Of a stretch of DNA of 64,000 nucleotides, positions 1 through 8,324 are shown in pieces. Origin of the DNA: a bacterium (lineage in GTDB: Bacteria > Patescibacteriota > Gracilibacteria > UBA1369 > GCA-2718715); contig JABJGM010000002.1 of assembly GCA_018662325.1 (NCBI GenBank), forward strand, positions 94,940 through 158,939, given 5' to 3'. Under the pieces are notes generated by a model, which was given only the letters and a program-made list of their open reading frames with translations, did no database searches and was not told the DNA's origin. Positions within the stretch are counted from its first letter, which is position 1; every line of letters begins with the position of its first letter. The position numbers were made by a program, and so were the translations under genes.

Positions 1-1
1 A

Positions 2-823
2 ATGGATGGTGGTGTACCACTTAAGGCTCCGGTAGCTGGAATTGCTATGGGACTTGTTTCTAATGATGATGAAACTCAATTTAAAATCCTTTCAGACATT
101 CAAGGTTTAGAAGATTTTGCTGGAGATATGGACTTTAAAGTTACTGGTACTAGAAGTGGTATTACCGCTCTTCAAATGGATATCAAACTTAAAGGTTTAA
201 AACAAGAAGTTTTAGCAAATGCTTTAAACCAAGCTAAAGAAGGTTTGAATCATATTTTAGACCATATGAATACGGTAATTGATAAACCAAGAACTGAAGT
301 TTCTAAACATGCTCCAATTATTGCTACAATTCAAATCAATCCTGATAAGATTAAAGAAGTTATTGGTAAAGGTGGTGAAACTATTCAAAAATTAACAGCT
401 GAAACTAATACTGAAATATCTATTGAACAAGATGGTATGGTTACAATTTGTGCGAAAACCAAAGAAGGATATGATGAAGCTATTAGAAGAATCTCTGAGA
501 TTACTTATGAACCTCAAGCTGGAGAAACTTTTGATGCTAAAGTTGTTAGAATTGAAAATTTTGGAGCTTTCGTAGAAATCATGCCAGGTAAACAAGGTTT
601 ACTTCATATTTCTAAAATAAGCCCAGAAAGAATTAATCATCCATCAGACATCTTAAAGATTGGACAAATTCTTAAGGTTAAACTAACTGAAGTTGATAGA
701 GAGGGTCGTTATAACTTCTCTCATAAAGAATTCTTTAAAAAACCTGATGTAACTGCCGATCAAAAAGCAGTTCAAGCTCCAGAGCAAAACCAAGACTCAA
801 AAAAAGAACAAGATAAAGAATAG
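2..823 (+). CDS. pnp: Polyribonucleotide nucleotidyltransferase (PNPase), C-terminal part
   Basis: This is the 3' end of the gene for the phosphorolytic 3'-5' exoribonuclease that degrades and polishes mRNA. The 5' part lies outside the window, so the first visible Met is not the true start. The visible 273 residues begin in the second RNase PH domain, with conserved acidic motifs GDMDFK and ALQMDIK. A KH RNA-binding domain with IGKGGETI follows at about residue 120, then an S1 domain at about 174-245 containing NFGAFVEIMPGKQGLLHIS. The tail is Gln/Lys/Glu-rich and disordered. The gene ends with TAG and is followed by a strong hairpin terminator. Identity is secure. Confidence 0.97.
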   Translation: MDGGVPLKAPVAGIAMGLVSNDDETQFKILSDIQGLEDFAGDMDFKVTGTRSGITALQMDIKLKGLKQEVLANALNQAKEGLNHILDHMNTVIDKPRTEVSKHAPIIATIQINPDKIKEVIGKGGETIQKLTAETNTEISIEQDGMVTICAKTKEGYDEAIRRISEITYEPQAGETFDAKVVRIENFGAFVEIMPGKQGLLHISKISPERINHPSDILKIGQILKVKLTEVDREGRYNFSHKEFFKKPDVTADQKAVQAPEQNQDSKKEQDKE

Positions 824-830
824 TAAATTT

Positions 831-855
831 AAAAGCCCTTCGGGGCTTTTTTTTT
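831..855. terminator. Bidirectional intrinsic terminator between pnp and uppP
   Basis: The inverted repeat AAAAGCCC-TTCG-GGGCTTTT has a stable tetraloop and is followed by a run of nine or more T on the plus strand and A/T-rich sequence on the minus strand. It sits between the convergent pnp and uppP genes and touches the uppP stop codon, so it can serve both. Confidence 0.9.
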
Positions 856-1615
856 AACTTAGAATTAAGATCACACCTAATACTAATAAATAGTTAGCAA
901 AAGGAATTAGGGTTTTTTCTTGGTAAATTTTCATAAGATATTTAATTGAGAAATATCCAACGATAGAACAGATAGTAAAGGCCACAAGATATTCTGTATT
1001 TAAGTATAGACTGAGATTTTTACTATCTTTAAAAGTTAATACACAGGCTCCAAATATGGCAGGAAGTCCGATTAAAAAACTAAATTTAGCTCCTTGTACT
1101 CGACTTGCTCCAATTAAAAGAGCAGTACTTAAAGTAATTCCACTTCTGGATACGCCTGGTAACAATGCTAGGCTTTGAGAAAGTCCAACTATAAAAGCAA
1201 AAAGATATGGATTTTGAATATCAAATTTTTTAGATTTATTTTCAGTAAAATAAAAATATGTAGCAGTCAGTAAGAAAAAAATACTAACAAAAAACGGGGT
1301 TGAAATATAAGATATTGAGTCTTTGAGAGTAAATCCAACTATTGCAGCTGGAATAGTTGCAATTATCATTTGGTAAAATAGAATCAAACTATCTTTTCTG
1401 AATTGAAACAGACCAAATATTAGACTTTGAATCTCGTCTTTAAAGTAAGTTAAAATTGAAAAAAAGGTTGCTAAGTGCAAAAGTACATTTAACTCTAAGG
1501 ATCCTTGTGGATCAAAACCAAGTAACCCCTGAAATAAAACTAAGTGCCCAGATGAAGAGATTGGGAAAAACTCAGTAACTCCTTGGATTATTGATAAAAT
1601 AATAAGTTCAAGCAT
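854..1615 (-). CDS. uppP: Undecaprenyl-diphosphatase UppP (BacA family)
   Basis: This membrane enzyme dephosphorylates undecaprenyl pyrophosphate to recycle the lipid carrier for peptidoglycan and other wall polymers. The N-terminal signature QGVTEFFPISSSGHL and the second signature PGVSRSG are both present, within about eight hydrophobic segments. The start at 1615 gives 253 residues beginning MLELIILS, which matches where family members begin. An upstream in-frame ATG at 1636 would add seven residues and overlap the stop of the M23 peptidase gene. The two genes probably share a transcript, as they are only 8 bases apart with the chosen start. Confidence 0.95.
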   Translation of the reverse strand: MLELIILSIIQGVTEFFPISSSGHLVLFQGLLGFDPQGSLELNVLLHLATFFSILTYFKDEIQSLIFGLFQFRKDSLILFYQMIIATIPAAIVGFTLKDSISYISTPFFVSIFFLLTATYFYFTENKSKKFDIQNPYLFAFIVGLSQSLALLPGVSRSGITLSTALLIGASRVQGAKFSFLIGLPAIFGACVLTFKDSKNLSLYLNTEYLVAFTICSIVGYFSIKYLMKIYQEKTLIPFANYLLVLGVILILS

Positions 1616-1623
1616 ATTTAAAA

Positions 1624-2952
1624 TTATTGCATACAAGTATAAGGATTGATTCTAGCTCCTTTTAGGTGACATTCATAGTGAATATGGATTCCAGTAGCAC
1701 CATATACTCTTCCTGAATTCCCCATCTTCGCTATGACCTGTCCTTTAGAAACTTTGTCACCTTTTGATACAAACAACTGTTCATTATGAGCATATAAAGT
1801 TTTATAACCATTTTGATGATCAACTATAATATAGTTACCATATCCTCCGTTCCATCCATACTCAGCAGTTTCAACTATTCCATCTGCGGCAGCCCAAATA
1901 TTAGGTTTTTGTACATTGGCAATATCTAAGGCGTAATGTCCGGCTCTATAACCTTGAGTTACTGTTCCTACTGTTACTTTCCCCCAGAATCCGCTAGATT
2001 TTGGTGCAGTTTGTTTTAAGATTTCCTTTGTAACAACAACTTCTTTTATAGGGTTGATAACTTTCTTGTTTTCTGTGCTATAGTCAACTTTACTGTCTAG
2101 TCTTTGGCGAATTGGAATATCAGTAGTGGTACCAGGATCAACATCTGGCTCTGGAATATTTGGAAGAATATTGGTATTTATGTCAGTTTCAAGATTTGCT
2201 AATTTTGGAACTACATTATTTTCATCACTTATATCTACTGTTGGTGCAGGTTCATTATTAGCTACAACAGAATCCTGAGAGTCCTGAGATTCTTGCTCTT
2301 TGTTTTCAGCTATTAAGTTGATCTCAATTCTTTGTCCACCTGGAATAAAAACTCTATCCCCTAGCTGTAAATTACGGGTATTGGAAGTGTTAAACTTTTC
2401 AATTAAAGAATAATCAATATCATATTTTTTAGCCAGGCTTAAAAGACTATCACCAGGTTTAATTGTATGGCTAATACCATTAATTGGAGGAATTCTTAAA
2501 CTGTCACCAGGTTTAATTGAGTCAATATTAACAATTTCATTTTCCCAAATTAAGGTTTGAATGTCCAAATCATACATTTGAGAAACCGACTCAAGATTTT
2601 CAAGAGGTTGAAGTTGATGAACTTGAAAGTTTAAGTCATTTTGTATTTCAGCTTCATTTGTAACTGGAATTGTTTTTAATAAAAAACCTTCATCTGTTGT
2701 AATAAGCTGAGATGTATTAAATTCAATATCTTCTTTTGATAAGAAATAATTATAGTTTTCATTAAGTTCTAAATTTGTAGCTAACAAAGAATTAGAAGCT
2801 GAAGTAGAGCTGAAAACTAAAAAAATCAATGAATAAACTATTAAACTTGAAAGAATTTGTCTTTCTGGATTTTTTTGAACTTTAATTCTACTAGACCTTA
2901 ATGAGCTTTTGTAGGATCTACGGGTTTTTTTTGATTTAACAAGACTATACAA
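1624..2952 (-). CDS. Exported LysM-M23 peptidoglycan endopeptidase
   Basis: This is probably a cell-wall hydrolase. A basic N-terminus (residues 1-30) leads into one hydrophobic segment at about 32-50, a signal anchor. Two LysM-like peptidoglycan-binding modules follow at about 100-150 and 158-203 (the second begins HTIKPGDSLLSLAKKYD). A Pro/Asp-rich linker leads to an M23/LytM domain at about 325-440. Zinc-site motifs are intact (GHYALDI and HIHYE), so the peptidase is likely active. The start codon is TTG; no ATG is available upstream although the frame stays open. Cys residues near the C-terminus could form a disulfide. The substrate bond is not known. Confidence 0.9.
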   Translation of the reverse strand: MYSLVKSKKTRRSYKSSLRSSRIKVQKNPERQILSSLIVYSLIFLVFSSTSASNSLLATNLELNENYNYFLSKEDIEFNTSQLITTDEGFLLKTIPVTNEAEIQNDLNFQVHQLQPLENLESVSQMYDLDIQTLIWENEIVNIDSIKPGDSLRIPPINGISHTIKPGDSLLSLAKKYDIDYSLIEKFNTSNTRNLQLGDRVFIPGGQRIEINLIAENKEQESQDSQDSVVANNEPAPTVDISDENNVVPKLANLETDINTNILPNIPEPDVDPGTTTDIPIRQRLDSKVDYSTENKKVINPIKEVVVTKEILKQTAPKSSGFWGKVTVGTVTQGYRAGHYALDIANVQKPNIWAAADGIVETAEYGWNGGYGNYIIVDHQNGYKTLYAHNEQLFVSKGDKVSKGQVIAKMGNSGRVYGATGIHIHYECHLKGARINPYTCMQ

Positions 2953-3123
2953 CGCTTTTTGTGCGTTTAGAATTAACTTGCGGACTAATAACCCTTTTTT
3001 GTGTTTGGGATTTTTTCTTCTTGAACGTATAATAAATTTGTCTTTAAAGACTATTTAAGTTTAAATTCAGTTCGAGATAGTTATTAAACTTTGGTTTCAT
3101 AAACCATATACATTTTACAAAAA

Positions 3124-3129
3124 TATAAT
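3124..3129 (+). promoter_or_regulatory. -10 element before the O-antigen-ligase-like gene
   Basis: A perfect TATAAT lies 15 bases before the ATG at 3145, implying a leader of only about nine bases. No convincing -35 was seen at the usual spacing. The rest of the 192-base gap between 2953 and 3144 holds no recognisable gene. Confidence 0.45.
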
Positions 3130-3144
3130 AAAATTGCAAGATCT

Positions 3145-4263
3145 ATGATTCTTTTTAAAAATTTGTTTAAAATTTCATTTAACATTTTATTGGTTAGCCT
3201 TGCATTTAGTGCATTAATTTCAAACTATTTTTCAATCTTTACAGAAGTTTTACTTGCGACTTGCTTACTTTTAGGATTAGTATCTTTTGTGAAAATTGAT
3301 TTAGAATTTTTAAAAAGAAATAAATTGCAAATTTTATATTTATTGTTTGTTCTTTTGCTGGGACTTTCAAGCTTTTCAACCTTGAATAATTTTATTTATG
3401 GTATTAAATATGAAGTATTATTTTTGCTGATCTTTATATTTTTCAACTCTTTTGATAAGGGTTTTGATTATACTAAATCTTTTAATTATTTCTTAAACTC
3501 TTCATTGGTTGCTCTTTCAATTAGTTTTTTGATATGGACTATTTCAAACAACTCATTTTTAGTGAATTTAGGATACAGAAACGATTGGTCTACCTTTTAC
3601 TCAGGGCAAGATCAAGCTTTCTGCCAAAAACTACAGGGGAAAGACATTTGTAGATTTCAAGGCTTTTTAAGCTCTCCTAATCACTATGGATTACATTTAT
3701 TATTTCTTAGCTATTTAAGTAAGGTTAAATCAGCTAAAATTATAACTGTATTGATGAGTCTTTTTACATTTTCCAGAAGTAGCGTTTTAGCTATATTGAG
3801 TTTTTATGGATTGAAATTTAAGAAGAACCAAAAAAAATGGCAAATCGCTATTGCTTTATTTATTATATTCTTAGTTGTAATTTATTCTGTAAAATATGCA
3901 AATTTATCGAGCAATGAACATATTGTTAAATTCATTGAAAATATACCTTTAGTGTTTGATAATTTTTGGATTGGACATGGTCTTAACTTTTCAGGACCAG
4001 CTAGTCGTGCAACTCAGATTTTAATTCCAGAAAGTCACTTTTTACAAGTATTACTTAATACAGGAGTAATTGGATTTACTTTGTTTTTATTGAGTTATTT
4101 AGATTTAATCAAAAGATTTTGGAATCGAAAAAAAGATAATGCATATATATTGCTCGCTATTTTAATTCCAATGTTATTTTTGCATCCACTTGAAGATTCA
4201 AGTTTATCGATTGCGTTATTTGCCTATTTAGCTTTAGAAGATGCTTCCTTGAATAAGGCATAA
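3145..4263 (+). CDS. O-antigen ligase / Wzy-like polytopic membrane protein
   Basis: The 372-residue protein has about ten hydrophobic segments and the layout of the Wzy/WaaL family, which polymerise or transfer lipid-linked glycans outside the membrane. The typical periplasmic-loop region is seen around GFLSSPNHYGLHLL, followed by FSRSS and then the conserved tail motif PESHFLQVLLNTGVIGF. It sits beside uppP, murG and ftsW, consistent with envelope glycan assembly. Its 3' end overlaps the convergent murG gene by 40 bases, so both C-termini are coded on opposite strands of the same DNA. Polymerase versus ligase cannot be decided from sequence alone. Confidence 0.8.
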   Translation: MILFKNLFKISFNILLVSLAFSALISNYFSIFTEVLLATCLLLGLVSFVKIDLEFLKRNKLQILYLLFVLLLGLSSFSTLNNFIYGIKYEVLFLLIFIFFNSFDKGFDYTKSFNYFLNSSLVALSISFLIWTISNNSFLVNLGYRNDWSTFYSGQDQAFCQKLQGKDICRFQGFLSSPNHYGLHLLFLSYLSKVKSAKIITVLMSLFTFSRSSVLAILSFYGLKFKKNQKKWQIAIALFIIFLVVIYSVKYANLSSNEHIVKFIENIPLVFDNFWIGHGLNFSGPASRATQILIPESHFLQVLLNTGVIGFTLFLLSYLDLIKRFWNRKKDNAYILLAILIPMLFLHPLEDSSLSIALFAYLALEDASLNKA

Positions 4264-5282
4264 ATTTTTTCAGATACTTTATCCTGATTTTTTGGAGAAT
4301 GTTTAGATGAACGATTTGGCAGCTTTAGCAAGTGATCTAATAAACTTTTAGAGTCCAAATATGACTCCAGTAAGATATTTGAGTTTGCATTCTTTTCAAT
4401 AAAGTATTCCGCATTTAACAGCTGATCACCTCGAGAACCAGCTTTGGTGAGAGGAACTAAAACAGCAGGTATTCTTAAGCTATCAAGCTCGGCTAAAGTA
4501 CCAGCTCCAGCTCTTGAAAGGCAAAGGTCAGTTATTTCATAAACAGGGCCTAAGTCTTTTATATAATCTAAGGGTATGTAGGAATTTTCTTTTTGATACT
4601 TCTCTGAAAAATTTTTCATTCCAATTACGTGAATTACATTAAAGTGATGTTTCAACTCTTCTCTATGTTCATAAATTACATCATTTAAATATTCTGCGCC
4701 TAATGATCCACCAAGAATCAAGATATTTCTTTTTTCAGGGTTGATATATTCCGAATGTTTAAAATTAGAGCGTGGTGAAATTAACGAGTTTAAAATAGGC
4801 AAATTTAAAACATATGTCTTTGATAAATATCTTTTATTAATTGATGATGGATGACTAAGCCAAACTTGCTTAGCCAGAGGCATAATTATTTTATTTGCTA
4901 GGCCAATTGATGAATCTGATTCGTGCATTATAATTGGAATCCTTAAAATTTTAGCAGCAATACAAAATGGAACTGCTATAAATCCCCCTTTGGAAAAAAT
5001 TAAATCAGGTTGTTCTTTTTTTAAAATTTTTATTGATTTATATACTGAATTTAATAAAACAAAAATATCTGTAAAGTTTTTAATATCAAAATAACGCCGA
5101 AGTTTTGCAATTGGTAAAAAATATTTTACTTTAAAAGACTCAAGATTTTTTTTATCTAATTCTTGATCGGCAGCAACAAAAAAGAATTCTGTTTTAGGAT
5201 CAATCTCTTGAATTTTTTCAATTACCGATATGCTAGGAATAATGTGTCCGGCGGTTCCCCCTCCTACGAGTGCTATTTTCAT
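4224..5282 (-). CDS. murG: MurG, UDP-GlcNAc:lipid I GlcNAc transferase
   Basis: This peripheral membrane glycosyltransferase adds GlcNAc to lipid I to make lipid II. The N-terminal glycine loop GGGTAGHIIP (residues 7-16), the mid-protein ILGGSLGAE, the LSRAGAGTLAEL nucleotide-binding segment and the acceptor-side region ending DQLLNAEYF are all present. The 352-residue length is normal. The start overlaps the end of ftsW by 50 bases, so the genes are probably co-transcribed as ftsW-murG, the usual division-and-wall-cluster order. The 3' end overlaps the convergent O-antigen-ligase-like gene. Confidence 0.97.
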   Translation of the reverse strand: MKIALVGGGTAGHIIPSISVIEKIQEIDPKTEFFFVAADQELDKKNLESFKVKYFLPIAKLRRYFDIKNFTDIFVLLNSVYKSIKILKKEQPDLIFSKGGFIAVPFCIAAKILRIPIIMHESDSSIGLANKIIMPLAKQVWLSHPSSINKRYLSKTYVLNLPILNSLISPRSNFKHSEYINPEKRNILILGGSLGAEYLNDVIYEHREELKHHFNVIHVIGMKNFSEKYQKENSYIPLDYIKDLGPVYEITDLCLSRAGAGTLAELDSLRIPAVLVPLTKAGSRGDQLLNAEYFIEKNANSNILLESYLDSKSLLDHLLKLPNRSSKHSPKNQDKVSEKIYALFKEASSKAK

Positions 5283-6441
5283 TGATATTTTTTAAATTAT
5301 TATTAATCACATTTATCACAACTCCAACTCCAAAACAAGTTGCTAACATTGAGGATCCTCCGTACGAAATAAACGGTAAAGTGATTCCGGTTACAGGTAA
5401 AAGTCCAATATTTACACCTATATTAATAAATGCTTGTCCTGCTATCCAGGTTGTAACTCCTAAAATAATTAATCTTGCATAGTTTTCTTTTATTCTTTTG
5501 ACGAAATAAAATCCATTTAAAATTAAATACATAAAAAGTCCAACAACCATAGATGATCTGAAAAAACCTATTTCTTCAGCAGAAGCTGCAAATACAAAAT
5601 CATCGGAAGCTTGGGGTAACCAATAAGACTTTTGAGTACCTTTAGTCAATCCTTGTCCAAAAATCCCCCCTGAGGCCACAGCTATATTTGCTTGCTGTGT
5701 TTGCCAACAATAATCTCTTCTATATCCATTTTGGGTTACTTCGCAATTATCTGTACTTGGATTTACATACGCGTTCAAACGATGTTTAAGGTATGGATTT
5801 GTAGGCAAAACCAATAAAGTACCAATAAAAGCAACTAAAAAAGTACCTAATAAATGCTTTTTTTGAGCTCCAGCAAAAAAGAACATACAAAATGCAATTA
5901 ATCCAAATACCATACTTGAACCTAAATCAGGCTGAAGTACAACCGGTAACATTATAGCTGAAGCTAAGATACCAAAAGATATAAATCCTTTTTGGAAGTC
6001 ATGTAAAACAGATTTTTTTTGGTCTAGCCAAACAGCAAAATATAGAATCATACATAATTTTGCTATCTCAGTGGGCTGAAAGGAACTATTAAAAATGACT
6101 ATCCAAGAAGTTGCAGTCGTATTAAAGCTACTTCCCAAGATTAAAACTCCAAAAAGAGTAATAACCATTGCGGAAAAACCAAAAACTGCATACTTTTTAT
6201 AGAGTTTATAATTTATTTTAGAGGCAAGTATCAAAGCACATCCGCCTAAAAAGACTCTAAATAAATGTTTAAGTAAGAGATAATAACAATTTACTCCTTG
6301 AGTATCACAACTTGGATACAAATCATTAATTGATTTAGTTAGATCAATTGATTTAGGAACACCTATGCTTGATATCATTATTATTCCAAAAGAAATAAGT
6401 AACAATACAGGTAGCAGAAATTTAAAATATTTTTTATTCAA
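5233..6441 (-). CDS. ftsW: FtsW/RodA SEDS-family peptidoglycan glycosyltransferase
   Basis: This polytopic membrane protein of 402 residues has about ten transmembrane segments. SEDS proteins polymerise lipid II into glycan strands with a partner transpeptidase. Family landmarks include the conserved loop with QPTEIAKL, the QPDLGSSMVF segment, and the C-terminal GITLPFISYGGSSML motif. The adjacent murG favours FtsW (septal) over RodA. A large extracytoplasmic loop between helices contains two Cys. The gene ends with TAG inside murG. Confidence 0.93.
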   Translation of the reverse strand: MNKKYFKFLLPVLLLISFGIIMISSIGVPKSIDLTKSINDLYPSCDTQGVNCYYLLLKHLFRVFLGGCALILASKINYKLYKKYAVFGFSAMVITLFGVLILGSSFNTTATSWIVIFNSSFQPTEIAKLCMILYFAVWLDQKKSVLHDFQKGFISFGILASAIMLPVVLQPDLGSSMVFGLIAFCMFFFAGAQKKHLLGTFLVAFIGTLLVLPTNPYLKHRLNAYVNPSTDNCEVTQNGYRRDYCWQTQQANIAVASGGIFGQGLTKGTQKSYWLPQASDDFVFAASAEEIGFFRSSMVVGLFMYLILNGFYFVKRIKENYARLIILGVTTWIAGQAFINIGVNIGLLPVTGITLPFISYGGSSMLATCFGVGVVINVINNNLKNINENSTRRRGNRRTHYS

Positions 6442-6564
6442 TATAATGTAATAGAAGTTTTAAGAATTATAGAGATTTTTTATGAAAATTTGAAGTTAAA
6501 TTTTAGATTTTTTTAATTTTAACTTTTTCAAAAAAATAGTTTATTATATTAAAAACAATTCTAT

Positions 6565-6945
6565 ATGTGGAAAAAATTTATTTTATTACTCAGTTTAGAC
6601 CAAATTTCAAAATGTTTAATTGAAATGAAATTTACAGATTATCTCGTTAAGAATTTTGGTTCAGCTTTTTCACTTCCGATTCCTCAAGAAATATTAGTAA
6701 TTATTGCTTTATTAATTTCATCTTGGGCGATTTGGTCTTATTATGAAAACAATACATCGGAAAGTTTTACGTATTTAATTTTAGCTGGAGCGATTGGTAA
6801 TTTAATTGATAGATTAAGACTTGGCTACGTAATTGACTTTATAAACCTTCAGGTATGGCCAGTTTTTAACTTTGCAGATATATATATAACTTTAGCAGTA
6901 ATGTTAATAATAAAAGAAGAAATAACTCAAAAAAATGGAAAATAA
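6565..6945 (+). CDS. lspA: Lipoprotein signal peptidase LspA (signal peptidase II)
   Basis: This inner-membrane aspartyl peptidase cleaves signal peptides from diacylated prolipoproteins. At 126 residues it is short for the family (usually 150-170), the shortening being mostly in the first periplasmic region. The DQISK motif in helix 1, the GAIGNLIDR motif, the VIDF aspartate and the FNFADIYI aspartate are all present, so the catalytic pair is intact. A TATATT -10-like box at 6545-6550 suggests a very short leader. The gene overlaps the next one by 11 bases, suggesting translational coupling. Confidence 0.94.
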   Translation: MWKKFILLLSLDQISKCLIEMKFTDYLVKNFGSAFSLPIPQEILVIIALLISSWAIWSYYENNTSESFTYLILAGAIGNLIDRLRLGYVIDFINLQVWPVFNFADIYITLAVMLIIKEEITQKNGK

Positions 6946-7501
6946 TTTAGTTTCAAAAATTAACTATGTAGTTTTATCAATTATTGCAGGCTTTATAAGC
7001 TCTGGAATTGGACTTGGTTTGTTCTTAGCTTTTTCTAAAGCGGGAATTACAATTGAAAGTGGCTTGAGTTTTGCAATAATATTTATTTTAGTGTTTAACT
7101 TTGTAATCTTAATTAATAATGTATTAGGTGGTTATTTTTACAATGTAGCCTATAGATTACCTAGTACAGGGATTTCAAATCTAATGATTAAACTTTCTAT
7201 CAGCCAAGTTGTTTTAAATTTGATTGCTCTTCCTTTTGTATTTATGGCAATTGCAAAAGGTATGTTGGCTATTTTTATGCTGACAGTTTGTTTTATATCA
7301 ATCAATAATTTATTTGAAATTCTTATCTCTAAAAATGATCATAATTTTGTAGGTGCGGCAATTGGATGTTTTTTAACTTTAATGATTGGATTAACTTTAG
7401 TATTTAACATTGAAGACCTTCAATCTATTTTCGTTCCTTTAAACTTATTAATTTTAGTTCTTAGCAATTTTTTAGAGTCTTTAGGGTCTCAGGTTGCATA
7501 A
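6935..7501 (+). CDS. Six-helix membrane protein of unknown function
   Basis: I do not recognise the family. The 188 residues are almost entirely hydrophobic, with six predicted membrane segments at roughly 12-33, 48-70, 85-105, 108-130, 137-156 and 160-182, and short polar loops. No catalytic motif stands out. It begins inside lspA (11-base overlap) and ends at a shared terminator, so it is the second gene of an lspA operon. A role tied to the membrane or lipoproteins is only a guess from position. Confidence 0.75.
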   Translation: MENNLVSKINYVVLSIIAGFISSGIGLGLFLAFSKAGITIESGLSFAIIFILVFNFVILINNVLGGYFYNVAYRLPSTGISNLMIKLSISQVVLNLIALPFVFMAIAKGMLAIFMLTVCFISINNLFEILISKNDHNFVGAAIGCFLTLMIGLTLVFNIEDLQSIFVPLNLLILVLSNFLESLGSQVA

Positions 7502-7504
7502 AAG

Positions 7505-7533
7505 AAAAAAGCTCCTCTATGGAGCTTTTTTTT
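7505..7533. terminator. Bidirectional intrinsic terminator
   Basis: The hairpin AAAAAAGCTCC-TCTAT-GGAGCTTTTTT carries a T run on the plus side and an A run on the minus side. It separates the rightward lspA pair from the leftward giant-protein/SPFH operon. Confidence 0.9.
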
Positions 7534-7537
7534 ATCT

Positions 7538-8290
7538 CTATTTCTTTGGAATATTTCCACCTATACCCTTAAGTGCTTCCAACCCTTCAATTGGTACCAT
7601 CCAGATTGTGGTATTTGATTGATCGGAAGACAGATCATTTATAGATTGAAGAGTTCTTAAATGAAGAGCTCCAGGAGCTGTAGCCAATAAATGTGCAGCT
7701 TTAGAAAGATTTTCGGAAGCTTCTAATTCTGCCTTAGCTTTTATAATAACTGCTCTTTTTTCTCTTTCAGCTTCGGCTTCTTTGGCCATTGTTCTTTTTA
7801 AATCATTTGGAAGCCTTACATCTTTTAACTCAACTGATTCAACTCTTATCCCCCATTCATCAGATGCTTTCTCTACAATATTTCTGATTTTATCTGCAAC
7901 CTGATCTCGAGATCTTAAGAGAGTATCTAAATCAACAGTCCCTACAATATTTCTCATTGTTGTTTGAGCTAATTGAGAAATAGCGTATCTGTAATTTTCT
8001 ACGTTGATGATAGCTCTTTGTGCATCTTTTACGTTGTAGTAAATAACAGCGTTTATAGAGATAGAAATATTATCTAAAGTGATTGCTTCTTGATCTGGAA
8101 CGTCTACTGCTTTAGTACGCATATCAACTATATCCATACTCTGGAATATTGGAAGAACTATTCTCCAACCTGAGCCTGAAACTCTGGAAAATTTTCCAAA
8201 GGTAAATTTTACTCCTTCTTCATATTCTTTTACTTCTTTAATTGAAGTGATGAGTACCAAAATTATAATTGGTAATAAAAATGCTGTCAT
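7538..8290 (-). CDS. SPFH/band 7 (stomatin/slipin-like) membrane protein
   Basis: The 250-residue protein has one N-terminal membrane segment (about 2-17), followed directly by an SPFH domain. The stomatin hallmark segments VDVPDQEAITLDN and the helix AEAEREKRAVIIKAKAE are clear. Members form oligomeric rings that organise membrane microdomains and often act with membrane proteases. The gene lies 34 bases after the end of the exported 444-residue protein gene and is probably the last gene of the large leftward operon starting at 23954. It ends with TAG just before a terminator. No NfeD partner is next to it. Confidence 0.9.
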   Translation of the reverse strand: MTAFLLPIIILVLITSIKEVKEYEEGVKFTFGKFSRVSGSGWRIVLPIFQSMDIVDMRTKAVDVPDQEAITLDNISISINAVIYYNVKDAQRAIINVENYRYAISQLAQTTMRNIVGTVDLDTLLRSRDQVADKIRNIVEKASDEWGIRVESVELKDVRLPNDLKRTMAKEAEAEREKRAVIIKAKAELEASENLSKAAHLLATAPGALHLRTLQSINDLSSDQSNTTIWMVPIEGLEALKGIGGNIPKK

Positions 8291-8324
8291 TTTATATTGG
8301 TTATATGTTATTTATTGATTTGTT

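Noticed and set aside
392..595. Minus-strand frame inside pnp
   Set aside because: It is a shadow of the conserved KH/S1 coding region and has no homology-like features.
3000..3030. CCC...GGG hairpin-like stretch upstream of the M23 gene
   Set aside because: The stem is too short and the loop too long to call a terminator or RNA element.
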